A stretch of DNA of 64,000 nt from Cryobacterium sp. Y50 (GCF_002929805.1 NZ_PJJM01000095.1:4900-68899), one strand, 5' to 3'. Positions 7,477-17,628 are shown, counted from the stretch's first letter. Notes: generated from the sequence alone by a model not told the origin. Numbers and translations are program-made.

Positions 7477-10400
7477 TTGGACACGCACGTGATCTCACAC
7501 TTCTGGCGAACCACACTCCCGCCCGAAAGCCGGCATCTCACCCCACATCATGCCCGAACAGCGATGGCGCTGTTCGTGACCAGCACCCTCGTCGCGGCCG
7601 GAGCCATGGTGGGCGTGACCGGCGCTGCCGCGGCCCCGATGGCCCCCGGCCTCGGGGGCATCATCGGCGCCGGCATTGGCCAGCCGGTGACCGATTTCAC
7701 CGCCGGCCGCTACATTGTGACCCTCGCCGACGAAGCCGTCGCCACCTACACCGGCGGAGTCGACGGTTTTGCCCCCACCACCCCGGGTGCCGGTGCCCGC
7801 CTCGACCCGCAGAGCCGCGCGTCGGAAACCTACTCGGACTACCTGGGAGACAAACAGAAGGCGGTAGCGGCATCCGTTGACGCCGTCATCGACTATTCGT
7901 ATACGCTCGCCCTCAACGCCTTCGCCGCCGAGCTCACAGCTCGGCAGGCAGCCAAGCTGTCGGCCGAGAAGGACGTAGTCGCGATCACGCCTGACGAACT
8001 CAAACACGTGACGGCGACCTCGTCGACAGACTTTATGGGACTGTCCGGTGATGACGGCGTCTGGGCGAAGACCGGCGGCGCAGAGACCGCGGGGGAGGGC
8101 GTCGTCATCGGCGTGCTCGACACCGGTCTGGCGCCGGAGAACCCCTCCTTCGCCGGCGACCCGCTCGGCACGACGCCTGGCGCGGATCCGTACCTCGATG
8201 GTGACGCGATCACCATGCAAAAGAGTGACGGCACCACCTTCACCGGCCAGTGCATTGCCGGCGTGCAGTTCGATGCCGCTGACTGCAGCACCAAAGTCGT
8301 CGGTGCACGGTACTTCGTGACCGGTTTCGGGGCCGACCGCATCGGCGGTGCTTCCATCGGCGAGTACCTCTCGCCGCGCGACGGCGACGGCCACGGATCG
8401 CACACCGCGAGCACCGCTGGCGGTAACCATGACGTGACGGCGACCATCGGTGGCCTCGCCTACGGGATCATCTCCGGTGTCGCCCCGGCCGCTAAGATCG
8501 CCGCCTACAAGGTGTGCTGGTCTGGTCCAGATTCCACGGTATCGACCGATGACGGCTGTGCTACGTCCGACCTGTTGGCCGGTATTAACCAGGCCGTTGC
8601 CGACAACGTCGACGTACTGAACTATTCGATCGGCGGCGGCGCGGCCGACACCACGGTCTCGCCGACCGACCAGGCCTTCCTCGGAGCGGCCGCCGCAGGC
8701 ATTTTCGTGGCGGCCTCGGCCGGAAACTCCGGCCCCGGCGCGTCCACGCTCGACAACGCGGCACCGTGGATCACCACGGTCGCGGCCAGCACCATCCCGG
8801 GCTATGAAGCCACCGCCACCCTTGGCGATGGAACGGCCTACGCGGGCGGGTCGATCTCGGTCGACCGCACCGACGGTGCAACGCCGTTGGAAGGTGCCCT
8901 CGTGCGCGGCGACCTCGTGGCCGTCGCCGGTCACGACAGCGCCGATGCGCTGCTGTGCGGCCCCGGTTCGCTCGATACCGCCGTCGTCGCTGGGTTGATC
9001 GTGATGTGCCAGCGCGGCGTCTACGATCGGGTGGCGAAATCCGCCGAGGTCTTGCGGGCTGGCGGTATCGGCATGCTTCTCGTGAACCGTGTGCCCGGCT
9101 CGGTCGACACCGACGAGCACACCGTACCCACTATTCACCTCGACGCTCCGTACTGGGATGCGACGTTTGCCTACGCGGGCAGCGCCGGGGCATCCGTTGT
9201 CTTCAGCAACGGAAATTCGACGGCCTACACGCCGCCGACACCGCAGGTGGCCGGGTTCTCCTCGCGCGGACCGGTGCAGGCCGACGGCAGCGACATTCTC
9301 AAGCCCGACGTGACCGCGCCCGGCGTGGCCATTCTCGCCGATGGTCCCAACGCCGACGGGGGCGAGCCGACCTGGCAGTTCCTCTCCGGCACGTCGATGT
9401 CGAGCCCGCAGATTGCGGGACTCGCCGCCCTCTACCTGGGCGAACGCCCGCTCGCGACCCCCGGCGAGATCAAGTCAGCGCTGATGACGAGCGCCTACGA
9501 CACCGTCGACTCCAACGGGGACACAGTCACCGACCCCTTCTCCCAGGGGGCCGGCCAGGTCGACCCGACGAAAATGTTCGAGCCCGGTCTGCTCTACCTC
9601 AACGGCACCGCGGACTGGTATTCCTATATTCAGGGCATCGGCTACGACGTCGGTGCCGAAGCGGTCGACCCCAGCAACCTCAACCTGGCCTCCATCGCGA
9701 TCGGCGCCTTGACCGCCTCGGAGACCCTCACCCGCACCGTCACGAGCACCGAGGCCGGCACGTTCACCGCCCAGCCGGTCACCGTTCCGGGCATCGACGC
9801 CGTCGTGTCGCCGACGACATTGAGCTTCGGCGCCGCCGGAGAATCAGCCAGCTACACCGTGACCTTCACCAGAACGGATGCCGCGCTCGACCAGTTCACG
9901 ACCGGCTCCCTCAACTGGGTGAGCGGCTCGGGAACCGTCGTGCACAGTCCCATCGCCATTCAGCCGGTGACCCTCGTGGCCCCAGCCACTGCGAACGGGA
10001 CCGGCGTTGACGGTTCGGTTGATGTGACGATCACCCCCGGAGCCACCGGGGATGTGGCGCTCAACTTGACCGGTCTCGCGGCCGGTCTGCACCAGTCCGA
10101 CCCGGCCGATCCGACCAGCCCGAACAGCGGATCCGGTGTCGCCGGCGACGAGTTCAGCTACCAGGTCGAGGTGCCGGAGGGAACCCAGCTGGCCCGCTTC
10201 GACCTCGACGCGGTCGACCAGAGTGCCGACCTCGACCTGATCGTGTATCGCCTGAGCGGTGACGGGGGAGACCCCGTGGCCGGCTGGCAGTCCGCGACCG
10301 GTTCGGCCGATGAGCTCATCGACCTCGCCAACCCTCCCGGTGGCTTCTACCAGGTGATCAACTCCGTCTACAGCGGAGCGACCGCGTTCAACGTGAACAC

Positions 10401-11157
10401 CTACTCGGTGCTTGCCGGCGCCGGCGAGGGGTCGTTCGCGGCCGCTCCGCCGGTCGTCGCCGGTCAGCAGGGTATTGCGACAACATACTCGCTGTCGTGG
10501 TCGGGCCTCACTCCCGAGACCGGCTACCTCGGCCTCGTCGGTTACGGTGACAGCTCCGTGTTGACGGTGGTCTCCGTCGCGGGCGGGGCGGCACCCGAGC
10601 CGGAGGCGCCGGTGAACACCGTCGCCCCATCGATCGAGGGCACGCCGGTCGTTGGCCAGAAACTCACCGCCAACCCCGGTGGGTGGAGTGTGGCGGGGCT
10701 GACCTTCAGCTACCAGTGGCAGTCCGACGGGCACGATATCAAGAAGGCCACCAAAGTCGACTACCGGCCGAGTAAGTCGCTCGGGGGCAAGACGCTCAGC
10801 GTGGTCGTGACCGCGACGGGCGATGGGCTTCCGACCGGCACGGCCACCTCCGCCGGAGTCGTGGTGAAGTACGCTGCCACGGTCGATCTCACGGTGGATT
10901 CGAAGGCCAAACCGCACTCGAACGGCGTGAAGATCGAGGTATCGGTCGAGACCGATGCGCCGCGCGCCGCACAGCTGGGCACCGTGCAGGTTTTGGTCGA
11001 TGACACGAGCTACGACGTGGCCCTCGACCGCACGGGCCAGGGAATGCTCCGACTGAGCGACCTCGACCGCGGCACGTACACGGTCATCGCACACTATGCG
11101 GGAACCGACCTCGTCGCTGCGGCGACGAGCAAGCCGCGCACGCTGACCGTGCGGTAG
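7477..11157 (+). CDS. Large secreted S8 family subtilisin-like serine protease (copy 1)
   Basis: The 1226-residue precursor reads: signal peptide (hydrophobic core ALFVTSTLVAAGAMVGV, cleavage near AAAAP), inhibitor I9 prodomain (about 75-180, GRYIVTLADEAVA), S8 catalytic domain with Asp215 (GVLDTG), His306 (GDGHGSHTAS), oxyanion Asn417 (SAGNSGPG) and Ser640 (SGTSMSSP). A PA-type insert lies between Asn and Ser. C-terminal beta domains follow, with an Ig-like VNTVAPSIEGTPVVGQ unit and a final Ig-like repeat ending TLTVR. It would act outside the cell. The start may be TTG 7477 or GTG 7489; no strong ribosome site decides. A paralogue follows in tandem. Confidence 0.93.
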   Translation: MDTHVISHFWRTTLPPESRHLTPHHARTAMALFVTSTLVAAGAMVGVTGAAAAPMAPGLGGIIGAGIGQPVTDFTAGRYIVTLADEAVATYTGGVDGFAPTTPGAGARLDPQSRASETYSDYLGDKQKAVAASVDAVIDYSYTLALNAFAAELTARQAAKLSAEKDVVAITPDELKHVTATSSTDFMGLSGDDGVWAKTGGAETAGEGVVIGVLDTGLAPENPSFAGDPLGTTPGADPYLDGDAITMQKSDGTTFTGQCIAGVQFDAADCSTKVVGARYFVTGFGADRIGGASIGEYLSPRDGDGHGSHTASTAGGNHDVTATIGGLAYGIISGVAPAAKIAAYKVCWSGPDSTVSTDDGCATSDLLAGINQAVADNVDVLNYSIGGGAADTTVSPTDQAFLGAAAAGIFVAASAGNSGPGASTLDNAAPWITTVAASTIPGYEATATLGDGTAYAGGSISVDRTDGATPLEGALVRGDLVAVAGHDSADALLCGPGSLDTAVVAGLIVMCQRGVYDRVAKSAEVLRAGGIGMLLVNRVPGSVDTDEHTVPTIHLDAPYWDATFAYAGSAGASVVFSNGNSTAYTPPTPQVAGFSSRGPVQADGSDILKPDVTAPGVAILADGPNADGGEPTWQFLSGTSMSSPQIAGLAALYLGERPLATPGEIKSALMTSAYDTVDSNGDTVTDPFSQGAGQVDPTKMFEPGLLYLNGTADWYSYIQGIGYDVGAEAVDPSNLNLASIAIGALTASETLTRTVTSTEAGTFTAQPVTVPGIDAVVSPTTLSFGAAGESASYTVTFTRTDAALDQFTTGSLNWVSGSGTVVHSPIAIQPVTLVAPATANGTGVDGSVDVTITPGATGDVALNLTGLAAGLHQSDPADPTSPNSGSGVAGDEFSYQVEVPEGTQLARFDLDAVDQSADLDLIVYRLSGDGGDPVAGWQSATGSADELIDLANPPGGFYQVINSVYSGATAFNVNTYSVLAGAGEGSFAAAPPVVAGQQGIATTYSLSWSGLTPETGYLGLVGYGDSSVLTVVSVAGGAAPEPEAPVNTVAPSIEGTPVVGQKLTANPGGWSVAGLTFSYQWQSDGHDIKKATKVDYRPSKSLGGKTLSVVVTATGDGLPTGTATSAGVVVKYAATVDLTVDSKAKPHSNGVKIEVSVETDAPRAAQLGTVQVLVDDTSYDVALDRTGQGMLRLSDLDRGTYTVIAHYAGTDLVAAATSKPRTLTVR

Positions 11158-11173
11158 CCGGGCTAAGCGCGAG

Positions 11174-11221
11174 ACGCGCGTCGCGTACATCCGTTTCGAA
11201 GCGGATGTTCGCGGCGCGCGT
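11174..11221. terminator. Imperfect hairpin between the two subtilase genes
   Basis: ACGCGCG, CGCG and ACATCCG on the left arm pair with CGGATGT, CGCG and CGCGCGT on the right, around a TTCGAA-containing loop. The three interruptions are two U:G wobbles and one U:U. It lies 16 bp after the first protease stop. The inner stem is built from the recurrent CATCCG word. Confidence 0.65.
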
Positions 11222-11370
11222 CTGCGTGTGCCACTGCCTGCGGTGCTTAGGGACTTCCCCTATCGGGGGTTCGTGGAGCGCGCTACGGTCACCAGCGAAC
11301 CGTGCCGTGCCGTGCATCGGAACAGCTTCTGTTCCTGTCGTGGACGAGACCACCCCGCACCTCTATTCGA

Positions 11371-14300
11371 TTGGACACTCACGTGAGTTCTTTCTTCAGG
11401 CGTATGATTTTAGCGCCGGATTCAGCGCCGAACCCGGCGCCAACATCCCGCACACGCCGTCGCGCCACAATCGCGGCGGCCGTCACTTTCGCCCTGGTGG
11501 GCGCTTCAGCATTCGTCGGCGGTAACCTCCCGGCCAGTGCTGTCCCCGCAGTGACCGGCGTCACCGGCAGCATCGGTCTGCCCGGCGGCACTCGCATGGA
11601 CTTCACCGCTGGCCGCTACATCGTGACCCTCAGCGACGAGGCCGTTGCGCTGTATCGGGGTGGTGTCAATGGTTTCTCGGCGACGATGCCGGGTATTGGA
11701 GCCAAGCTGGACGCGCAAAGCCGCTCGGCCGAGACCTACCGGGACTATCTCAAGCGGGTGCAGGGTGAGGTGGCGGCATCCGTTGATGCGAGCGTGGGGT
11801 ATTCCTACACGCTTGCTCTGAACGGATTCTCGGCGCAACTGAGCGGCAAGCAGGCGGCCGCCCTCGCCGGGAAAAAGAATGTTGTATCGGTGGTCCCCGA
11901 TACGCTCAAACACCTGGTCGCCGAGTCGTCGACCGACTTTCTGCGGTTGAGCGGCCCGACCGGGGTCTGGTCCAAGCTGGGCGGCCCGAGCAAAGCCGGC
12001 AAGGGCGTGGTGATCGGGGTACTCGATTCGGGAATCGCCCCGGAGAACCCGTCATTCGCCGGCGAAACCCTCGGAACGACGCCCGGCGATGAGCCGTGGC
12101 TTGACGGAGACACAATCACCATGACCAAGGCCGACGGCAGCACCTTTACCGGGAGTTGCCAGACCGGCGAACAGTTCGCGGCGAGCGATTGCAGCACGAA
12201 ACTCGTCAGTGCGCGGTATTACCTCGACGGGTTTGGCGCCGATCAGATCGGCACCACCTCGATCGCCGAGTATGTTTCGCCGCGCGACGGCGACGGACAC
12301 GGTTCGCACACGGCCAGCACCGCCGGCGGCAACTTCGAGGTCGCCGCCAACATCAACGGCGTCGATTTCGGCTCCATCTCGGGTGTCGCTCCGGCCGCGA
12401 AAATCGCCGCCTACAAGGTGTGCTGGTCGGGCGCTGACCCCACGACAACGGATGATGATGGTTGCGCCGAATCCGACATTCTGAAAGCCATCGACCAGGC
12501 CATCTTCGACGGAGTCGACGTAATCAACTACTCCATCGGTGGCGGTCCGGCCCAAACCACGTTCTCGGCCTCTGACCAGGCGTTCCTGGGCGCTGCGGCG
12601 GCGGGAATCTTTGTGGCGGCATCCGCTGGAAACGCCGGCCCTGGTCCGTCGACCGTGGACAATGTCGCCCCGTGGATCACCACGGTCGCGGCGAGCACGA
12701 TTCCGGCCTTCGAAGCCACCGCCACCCTCGGTGACGGCTCGGCCTATGCCGGAGCGTCGATCACCGTCGACCGCACGCCGGTGGCGACGCCGCTGTTGGG
12801 TTCACTGGTACGGGCCGATCTCGTGTCGGTCGACGGCTTTGACCCGACCGACGCGCTGCTCTGTGCTCCGAACTCGCTCGATACGACGAAGGTAGCCGGC
12901 GCAATCGTATTCTGCGAGCGCGGCGTCTACGACCGAGTCGCCAAGTCGGCCGAGGTTTTGCGGGCCGGTGGCAGCGGAATGGTGCTGGTCAACCGCACTC
13001 CGCTCGACGTCGATCCGGATGAACACTCGGTGCCGAGCATCCACTTGGACGCTCCTGCTTTCGATCCGATCTTCGCCTATGCGGCGACGGACGGCGCGAC
13101 GGTCACATTCACCACCGACAATACGACCGCCGAGCAGACGCCGGTACCCCAGGTTGCCGGATTCTCCTCGCGCGGACCCTTGCTGGCCGACGGCGGTGAC
13201 CTGCTCAAGCCCGACATCGCCGCCCCCGGCGTTGGCATTCTCGCCGACGGCGCCAACGCGGCCTGGGATGACCCGACCTTCCAGTTTCTCTCGGGCACCT
13301 CGATGGCGAGTCCGCACATCACCGGCCTGGCCGCCCTGTACCTCGGCGTGCGCCCGCTTGCGACGCCCGCCGAGATCAAGTCGGTCATGATGACGACCGC
13401 CCTGGACACCGTCGATTCCGCCGGTGTGCGCGTGACCGACCCGTTCGCGCAGGGTGCCGGACAGGTCACCCCGTCGGCAATGGACTTTCCAGGGTTGATC
13501 TACCAGAGTGGTCCGGCCGACTGGCTGGCCTACCTGCAGGGAATCGGGTTCGATGCCGGCGTTTCGCCGATCGACGCGAGCAACCTGAACCTGGCGTCGA
13601 TCCAGATCGGTGCACTCACCGCGCCGGAGACGATCACCCGCACGGTGACGGCCGTACAGGTTGGCACTTACACCTCCACTCCGATCGAGATTGCCGGCAT
13701 TGATGCGGTCGTTTCTCCGGCCGAGATGACGTTCACGAGTGTCGGTGAGACACAGAGCTACACGGTGACGTTCACTCGAACGGATGCCCCGCTCGACGTG
13801 TTTGCCACCGGCTCGCTGGACTGGGGCTACGGCGATGGCGGCTCGGGTGACCCTGGCGACTTCTTCTCCATTGTGCACAGCCCGATCGCGGTTCGTCCGG
13901 TCACCGTCGTAGCCCCCACCCAGGTGAATGGCACCGGCGTGGACGGCACCGTCGACGTGACCGTCGCTCCCGGCGGATCAGAGCCGGTCGCGCTGAACCT
14001 CAGCGGCCTGGCCAACGGGGTGCACCAGAACAACGCCGACGACCCGTCCAGCCCGCACACCAATGCAGGCACGACCGGCGACCAGTTCGCCTACGAGATG
14101 GAAATCCAGGGCGACCGGCTGGCCCGGTTCGACCTTAACGCCGTGGATGATTCCACCGACCTCGACCTGTTCGTGCTGCTGCTCGACGGCCCGGGTGGCA
14201 AACCGATCGCCGGCTGGCAGTCGGCCACCGGGTCCGCCGATGAGCAGGTCGACCTGAGCGACCCGGAGGCCGGCTTTTATCAGGTCATCGTTGACGTGTT

Positions 14301-15075
14301 CTCCGGCACGACCGCGTTCGACGTGAACACCTTCTCGGTTTCGTCTGGCGAGCCCACGAACGGGTTCGCGACGACGACGCCGACGATTCAGGGGCCGCAG
14401 GGCGTGCCGATCACGTACGCGCTGAGATGGGCCGGCCTCGTACCGAACACGCCGTATCTGGGCGTGGTCGACTATGGCGACAGCACGGCGTCGACGATTC
14501 TCGCCATCGCGGCGAGCGAAGGCAGCGAACCTGTGCTGAACACGGTGGCGCCAAGCATTTCGGGCACGCCCGAGATCGGTTTGGTGCTGACGGCTGACCC
14601 CGGCCAGTGGAACACCGAGGGTCTGACCTTTGGCTTCCAGTGGCAGAGCGACGGCGTTGACATCGCCGGCGCGACCTCGGCGACGTTCAAGCCGGCCGCG
14701 GCGCTCGCCGGAACGACGCTGACCGTGCTAGTCACCGCTTCGGCACCGAACGGGGCCAGCAAAACGGCGACCTCGGCCGGGGTCGTGGTGAAGTATGCCG
14801 CGAAGGTGGCGGTGAGCCTCAACCACCGAGCCGTGTTCTTCTCCAGTCGCGTCACCGCGTCTATCACGGTCACCAGCAAGGGTGAAGTCGGCGACACCGC
14901 CACCATCACCGTCGACAAGCGCCGCTTCACGGTGACGCTCGATGAGAACGGGCGCGGCAGCGTCACCCTGCCGAAGCTCAGCCGTGGCCTCTACAAGGTC
15001 GCCGGGCAATACGCTGGCAACGCGCTGGTCGCGCCCGCGAACAGCGCGTCGCGCTCGCTACTGATCGTGCGCTGA
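11371..15075 (+). CDS. Large secreted S8 family subtilisin-like serine protease (copy 2)
   Basis: This is a paralogue of the preceding gene with the same architecture over its whole length: signal peptide (ATIAAAVTFALVGASAFVGG), I9 prodomain, S8 domain with Asp219 (GVLDSG), His310 and Ser644 (SGTSMASP), PA-type insert, and C-terminal Ig-like units ending SLLIVR. Residue numbers count from TTG 11371, which corresponds to TTG 7477 of copy 1; GTG 11383 is the alternative. The sequence around the start (ATTGGACAC.CACGTGA) is shared with copy 1, which indicates duplication including the leader. The copies differ in many substitutions and small indels, so the duplication is not recent. Confidence 0.93.
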   Translation: MDTHVSSFFRRMILAPDSAPNPAPTSRTRRRATIAAAVTFALVGASAFVGGNLPASAVPAVTGVTGSIGLPGGTRMDFTAGRYIVTLSDEAVALYRGGVNGFSATMPGIGAKLDAQSRSAETYRDYLKRVQGEVAASVDASVGYSYTLALNGFSAQLSGKQAAALAGKKNVVSVVPDTLKHLVAESSTDFLRLSGPTGVWSKLGGPSKAGKGVVIGVLDSGIAPENPSFAGETLGTTPGDEPWLDGDTITMTKADGSTFTGSCQTGEQFAASDCSTKLVSARYYLDGFGADQIGTTSIAEYVSPRDGDGHGSHTASTAGGNFEVAANINGVDFGSISGVAPAAKIAAYKVCWSGADPTTTDDDGCAESDILKAIDQAIFDGVDVINYSIGGGPAQTTFSASDQAFLGAAAAGIFVAASAGNAGPGPSTVDNVAPWITTVAASTIPAFEATATLGDGSAYAGASITVDRTPVATPLLGSLVRADLVSVDGFDPTDALLCAPNSLDTTKVAGAIVFCERGVYDRVAKSAEVLRAGGSGMVLVNRTPLDVDPDEHSVPSIHLDAPAFDPIFAYAATDGATVTFTTDNTTAEQTPVPQVAGFSSRGPLLADGGDLLKPDIAAPGVGILADGANAAWDDPTFQFLSGTSMASPHITGLAALYLGVRPLATPAEIKSVMMTTALDTVDSAGVRVTDPFAQGAGQVTPSAMDFPGLIYQSGPADWLAYLQGIGFDAGVSPIDASNLNLASIQIGALTAPETITRTVTAVQVGTYTSTPIEIAGIDAVVSPAEMTFTSVGETQSYTVTFTRTDAPLDVFATGSLDWGYGDGGSGDPGDFFSIVHSPIAVRPVTVVAPTQVNGTGVDGTVDVTVAPGGSEPVALNLSGLANGVHQNNADDPSSPHTNAGTTGDQFAYEMEIQGDRLARFDLNAVDDSTDLDLFVLLLDGPGGKPIAGWQSATGSADEQVDLSDPEAGFYQVIVDVFSGTTAFDVNTFSVSSGEPTNGFATTTPTIQGPQGVPITYALRWAGLVPNTPYLGVVDYGDSTASTILAIAASEGSEPVLNTVAPSISGTPEIGLVLTADPGQWNTEGLTFGFQWQSDGVDIAGATSATFKPAAALAGTTLTVLVTASAPNGASKTATSAGVVVKYAAKVAVSLNHRAVFFSSRVTASITVTSKGEVGDTATITVDKRRFTVTLDENGRGSVTLPKLSRGLYKVAGQYAGNALVAPANSASRSLLIVR

Positions 15076-15182
15076 CCCCGTGGTAGTGGTGCCCGGGCCC
15101 CGGCTTCTGTACCCGGTCCGGGCCCGGAAGGTAGGCCCGGGCCGCGAACGCGGTGCGTGGCTGGGCAGCTTAGGCTGGAGGG

Positions 15183-16421
15183 ATGCGACTGGCGGGATGG
15201 ATGCGGGGGCGACTCCGGGCATCCGCTGTACCCGAACCGGGTGTTACTCCGAAGCCGCGGCTCAACCGCGACGTGATTGTGCTCGGCGTCATCGCGTTTT
15301 TTGTGATGGTGGGCTTCGGCGTCGTCGTTCCGGTGTTGCCGGTCTACGTGCAGAGCTTCGGGGTTGGCAACCTCGAGGTCGGCGCGGTCGTCTCGGCATT
15401 CGCGCTCATGCGATTCGTGTTCAGCCCGGCGTGCGGTCGCCTGATCGACTGGGCCGGGGAACGCACCGTGCTCGCGATCGGAATCGGCATCGTCGCGCTC
15501 TCCAGCGGACTGGTCGGCCTGGCCGATAGCTATCTGCAACTGTTGCTGCTGCGCGGGGCCGGCGGCATCGGCTCGGCCATGTTCTCGGTGTCGGCGATGA
15601 CGTTGCTGCTGCGCACCGCCGAACCGGGCCGCCGAGCCCGCGCGATCGGCTTCTACCAGGGCGGATTTCTCATCGGCGGCATGGCTGGCCCGGCGATCGG
15701 CAGCTTGCTCGCGACCATCTCGCTGACGGCTCCGTTCTTCTTCTACGCCGGAACCCTTGGCGTGGCCGGCTTGGTCGGGCTGTTCTTACTGCGGTCGGGC
15801 GGGCCGGGCAGCGCGCTGGCCGGCGCCGACGCATCCGCTGTGCGGACGCCGTTTCGCACAGTACTGCGGGATGAACGCTTTCGGGCGGCCTGCCTTGCCA
15901 ACTTTGCGCAGGGCTGGACCTCGCTCGGGGTGCGCACGACGCTCATTCCGTTGTTTGTGGTCGTCGTGCTCGGTGGTACGAGCTCGTGGACCGGCATCGC
16001 CTTCGCTGCCGCGGCCGTTGCTCAGGCGCTCGCTCTCGCGCCGGCGGCCCGGTTCGTCGATACCGTCGGACGCAAACCGGCCATCATCGGGGCTTTCGCG
16101 GTGGCCGGAGTTGCGATTGTTGCCATCTCGTTCGCGCCGAACATCTGGGTGCTCGGTGCCCTGCTCTGCGTCTACGGGGTCGCCGCCGCGTTTATGGGAA
16201 CCGCGCCGGCCGCAGCGGTGGGCGACGCGGCCGGTGCGCGCGGGGGCCGGCCGGTCTCGGTGTTCTCCATGTGCGCGGATGCCGGTGCGATCGTTGGTCC
16301 GCTGGTCGCCGGTCTGCTCGTCGATACCTTCTCGTTCTCGGTCGGATTCGCCGTGGGCGGAGTGTTCCTGCTGATCGCCGCTGCTTATGCTCTGCGGATG
16401 CCGTCGGAACGTCGCGCCTGA
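15183..16421 (+). CDS. Major facilitator superfamily transporter
   Basis: The 412-residue protein has about 12 hydrophobic segments. A motif-A-like loop follows helix 2 (GRLIDWAGERTVLA) and its counterpart lies in the second half (ARFVDTVGRKPAIIG). The N-terminal helix LGVIAFFVMVGFGVVVPVLP resembles DHA1-type drug exporters. Proton-driven efflux is therefore likely, but the substrate is unknown. It stands alone between the protease pair and a separate + strand operon. G+C-rich repeats (CCCGGGCC) at 15096-15145 upstream may end protease transcription. Confidence 0.88.
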   Translation: MRLAGWMRGRLRASAVPEPGVTPKPRLNRDVIVLGVIAFFVMVGFGVVVPVLPVYVQSFGVGNLEVGAVVSAFALMRFVFSPACGRLIDWAGERTVLAIGIGIVALSSGLVGLADSYLQLLLLRGAGGIGSAMFSVSAMTLLLRTAEPGRRARAIGFYQGGFLIGGMAGPAIGSLLATISLTAPFFFYAGTLGVAGLVGLFLLRSGGPGSALAGADASAVRTPFRTVLRDERFRAACLANFAQGWTSLGVRTTLIPLFVVVVLGGTSSWTGIAFAAAAVAQALALAPAARFVDTVGRKPAIIGAFAVAGVAIVAISFAPNIWVLGALLCVYGVAAAFMGTAPAAAVGDAAGARGGRPVSVFSMCADAGAIVGPLVAGLLVDTFSFSVGFAVGGVFLLIAAAYALRMPSERRA

Positions 16422-16456
16422 GACCATTGGAGCGGCGTCAGGGCAGCTGGGCGCGT

Positions 16457-16553
16457 GTGGCGTATTCAGAAAAATCGGGCATTGCCCATCGGACTTGTGC
16501 ATGACTGCGGGGCGCTCGCAGGGCAGTGGTGGCGGATTTCCTGAATTAGCCAC
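16457..16553. repeat. 97-bp palindrome-ended repeat, copy 1
   Basis: It begins GTGGCGTATTCAG and ends GATTTCCTGAATTAGCCAC. The ends are near-perfect inverted repeats of each other (GTGGC-2 nt-ATTCAG...), so the element can fold on itself. A second 97-bp copy with the same 13-bp start and 19-bp end but a much diverged core lies at 32140-32236. The core here holds small hairpins (GGGCATTGCCC; CTGCG...CGCAG). It lies in the leader region of the dioxygenase gene. Confidence 0.8.
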
Positions 16554-16650
16554 AGAAAGGCGCGCGTGAGCGGTCTGGCTGAACACGGGATGGGAATACC
16601 ACGGGCGGTGCATGCGTTTGCATGAATATCAAAATCGCCAGGAGGACCTC

Positions 16651-17628
16651 ATGACCGTTCAGACCGCCGGACTGCACCACGTCACCGCGATTGCCGGTGC
16701 CCCGCAACGCAATATCGACTTCTACGTGACCGGGCTGGGACTTCGTCTCGTCAAGAAGACCGTCAACTTCGACGACCCGGGTACCTATCACCTGTACTAC
16801 GGCGATGATTCCGGCCGGCCCGGCTCGCTACTCACCTTCTTTCCCTGGACCGGCGTTCGCAGCGGCCATGCCGGCGCCGGCCAGTCGACCACGACCGCGT
16901 TCTCTGTTCCGGCCGGCAGCATCGGCTGGTGGAAAGACCATTTCGCCAAGCTCGGTGTGGAATCCGCAGTGGCTGGGCGTTCGTCCCGCGAAGAGCGGCT
17001 CTCGCTGCGCGACCCCGACGGGCTTCAGCTCGACCTGGTGGCATCCTCAACGGTGGATCCGCGCAATCCCTGGGATTCCGCATCCGTTCCGGCTGAATTC
17101 GCAGTGCGCGGGCAGCACTCGTCGGTGCTCACCGTCGCCGACCCGGCAAAGACCGTTCAGGTGCTCACGGACGACCTCGGTATGCACATCATCTCCGAAA
17201 CGGATGGCCGCACCCGCGTTGGTGCCGGCGATGGCGCGCCCGGAAACCTCGTCGACGTGCTCGCCGACCCCTCCGGAACCCCGGGCCTGACCGCCGGCGG
17301 CAGCGTGCATCACGTGGCCTTCCGGGTGCCGGACCGCGCCACCCAGGCCGAATGGCGCGAACAGCTAGCAGAACGCGGCTATGGCGTGACCGCCATCCTG
17401 GACCGTCAGTACTTCACCTCAATCTATTTTCGCGAACCCGGCGGCGTGTTGTTGGAACTCGCCACCGACACCCCCGGCTTCGACATTGACGAGCCGCTGC
17501 TCGAGCTTGGTCGCGCGCTCAAGCTGCCGCCGTGGCTCGAGCCGAGCCGCGAGGCCATCGAGAACGCGGTCGCGCCGATCGTGCTGCCGCCCGAGAACAA
17601 CCCCGCGGCAGTTTCGGCTGCACTTTAG
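16651..17628 (+). CDS. Ring-cleaving dioxygenase of the VOC (glyoxalase-fold) superfamily
   Basis: The 325-residue protein has two VOC modules. Metal-ligand signatures are visible as LHHVTAIAG (residues 8-16), GGSVHHVAFRVP and the C-terminal REPGGVLLELATDTPGF with the Glu ligand. It resembles the MhqA/MhqO/PcpA group, Fe(II) extradiol-type dioxygenases acting on hydroquinones. A canonical AGGAGG precedes the ATG at 16651. The stop overlaps the start of a hydrolase gene by one base, so the two are translationally coupled, as in the Bacillus mhqNOD quinone-resistance genes. The exact substrate is inferred, not shown. Confidence 0.85.
   Translation: MTVQTAGLHHVTAIAGAPQRNIDFYVTGLGLRLVKKTVNFDDPGTYHLYYGDDSGRPGSLLTFFPWTGVRSGHAGAGQSTTTAFSVPAGSIGWWKDHFAKLGVESAVAGRSSREERLSLRDPDGLQLDLVASSTVDPRNPWDSASVPAEFAVRGQHSSVLTVADPAKTVQVLTDDLGMHIISETDGRTRVGAGDGAPGNLVDVLADPSGTPGLTAGGSVHHVAFRVPDRATQAEWREQLAERGYGVTAILDRQYFTSIYFREPGGVLLELATDTPGFDIDEPLLELGRALKLPPWLEPSREAIENAVAPIVLPPENNPAAVSAAL

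Noticed and set aside
7495-11190. Long minus-strand open frames opposite the first subtilase
   Set aside because: The plus strand carries all catalytic motifs; the minus frames are low-complexity Arg/Gly/Asp products of codon bias.
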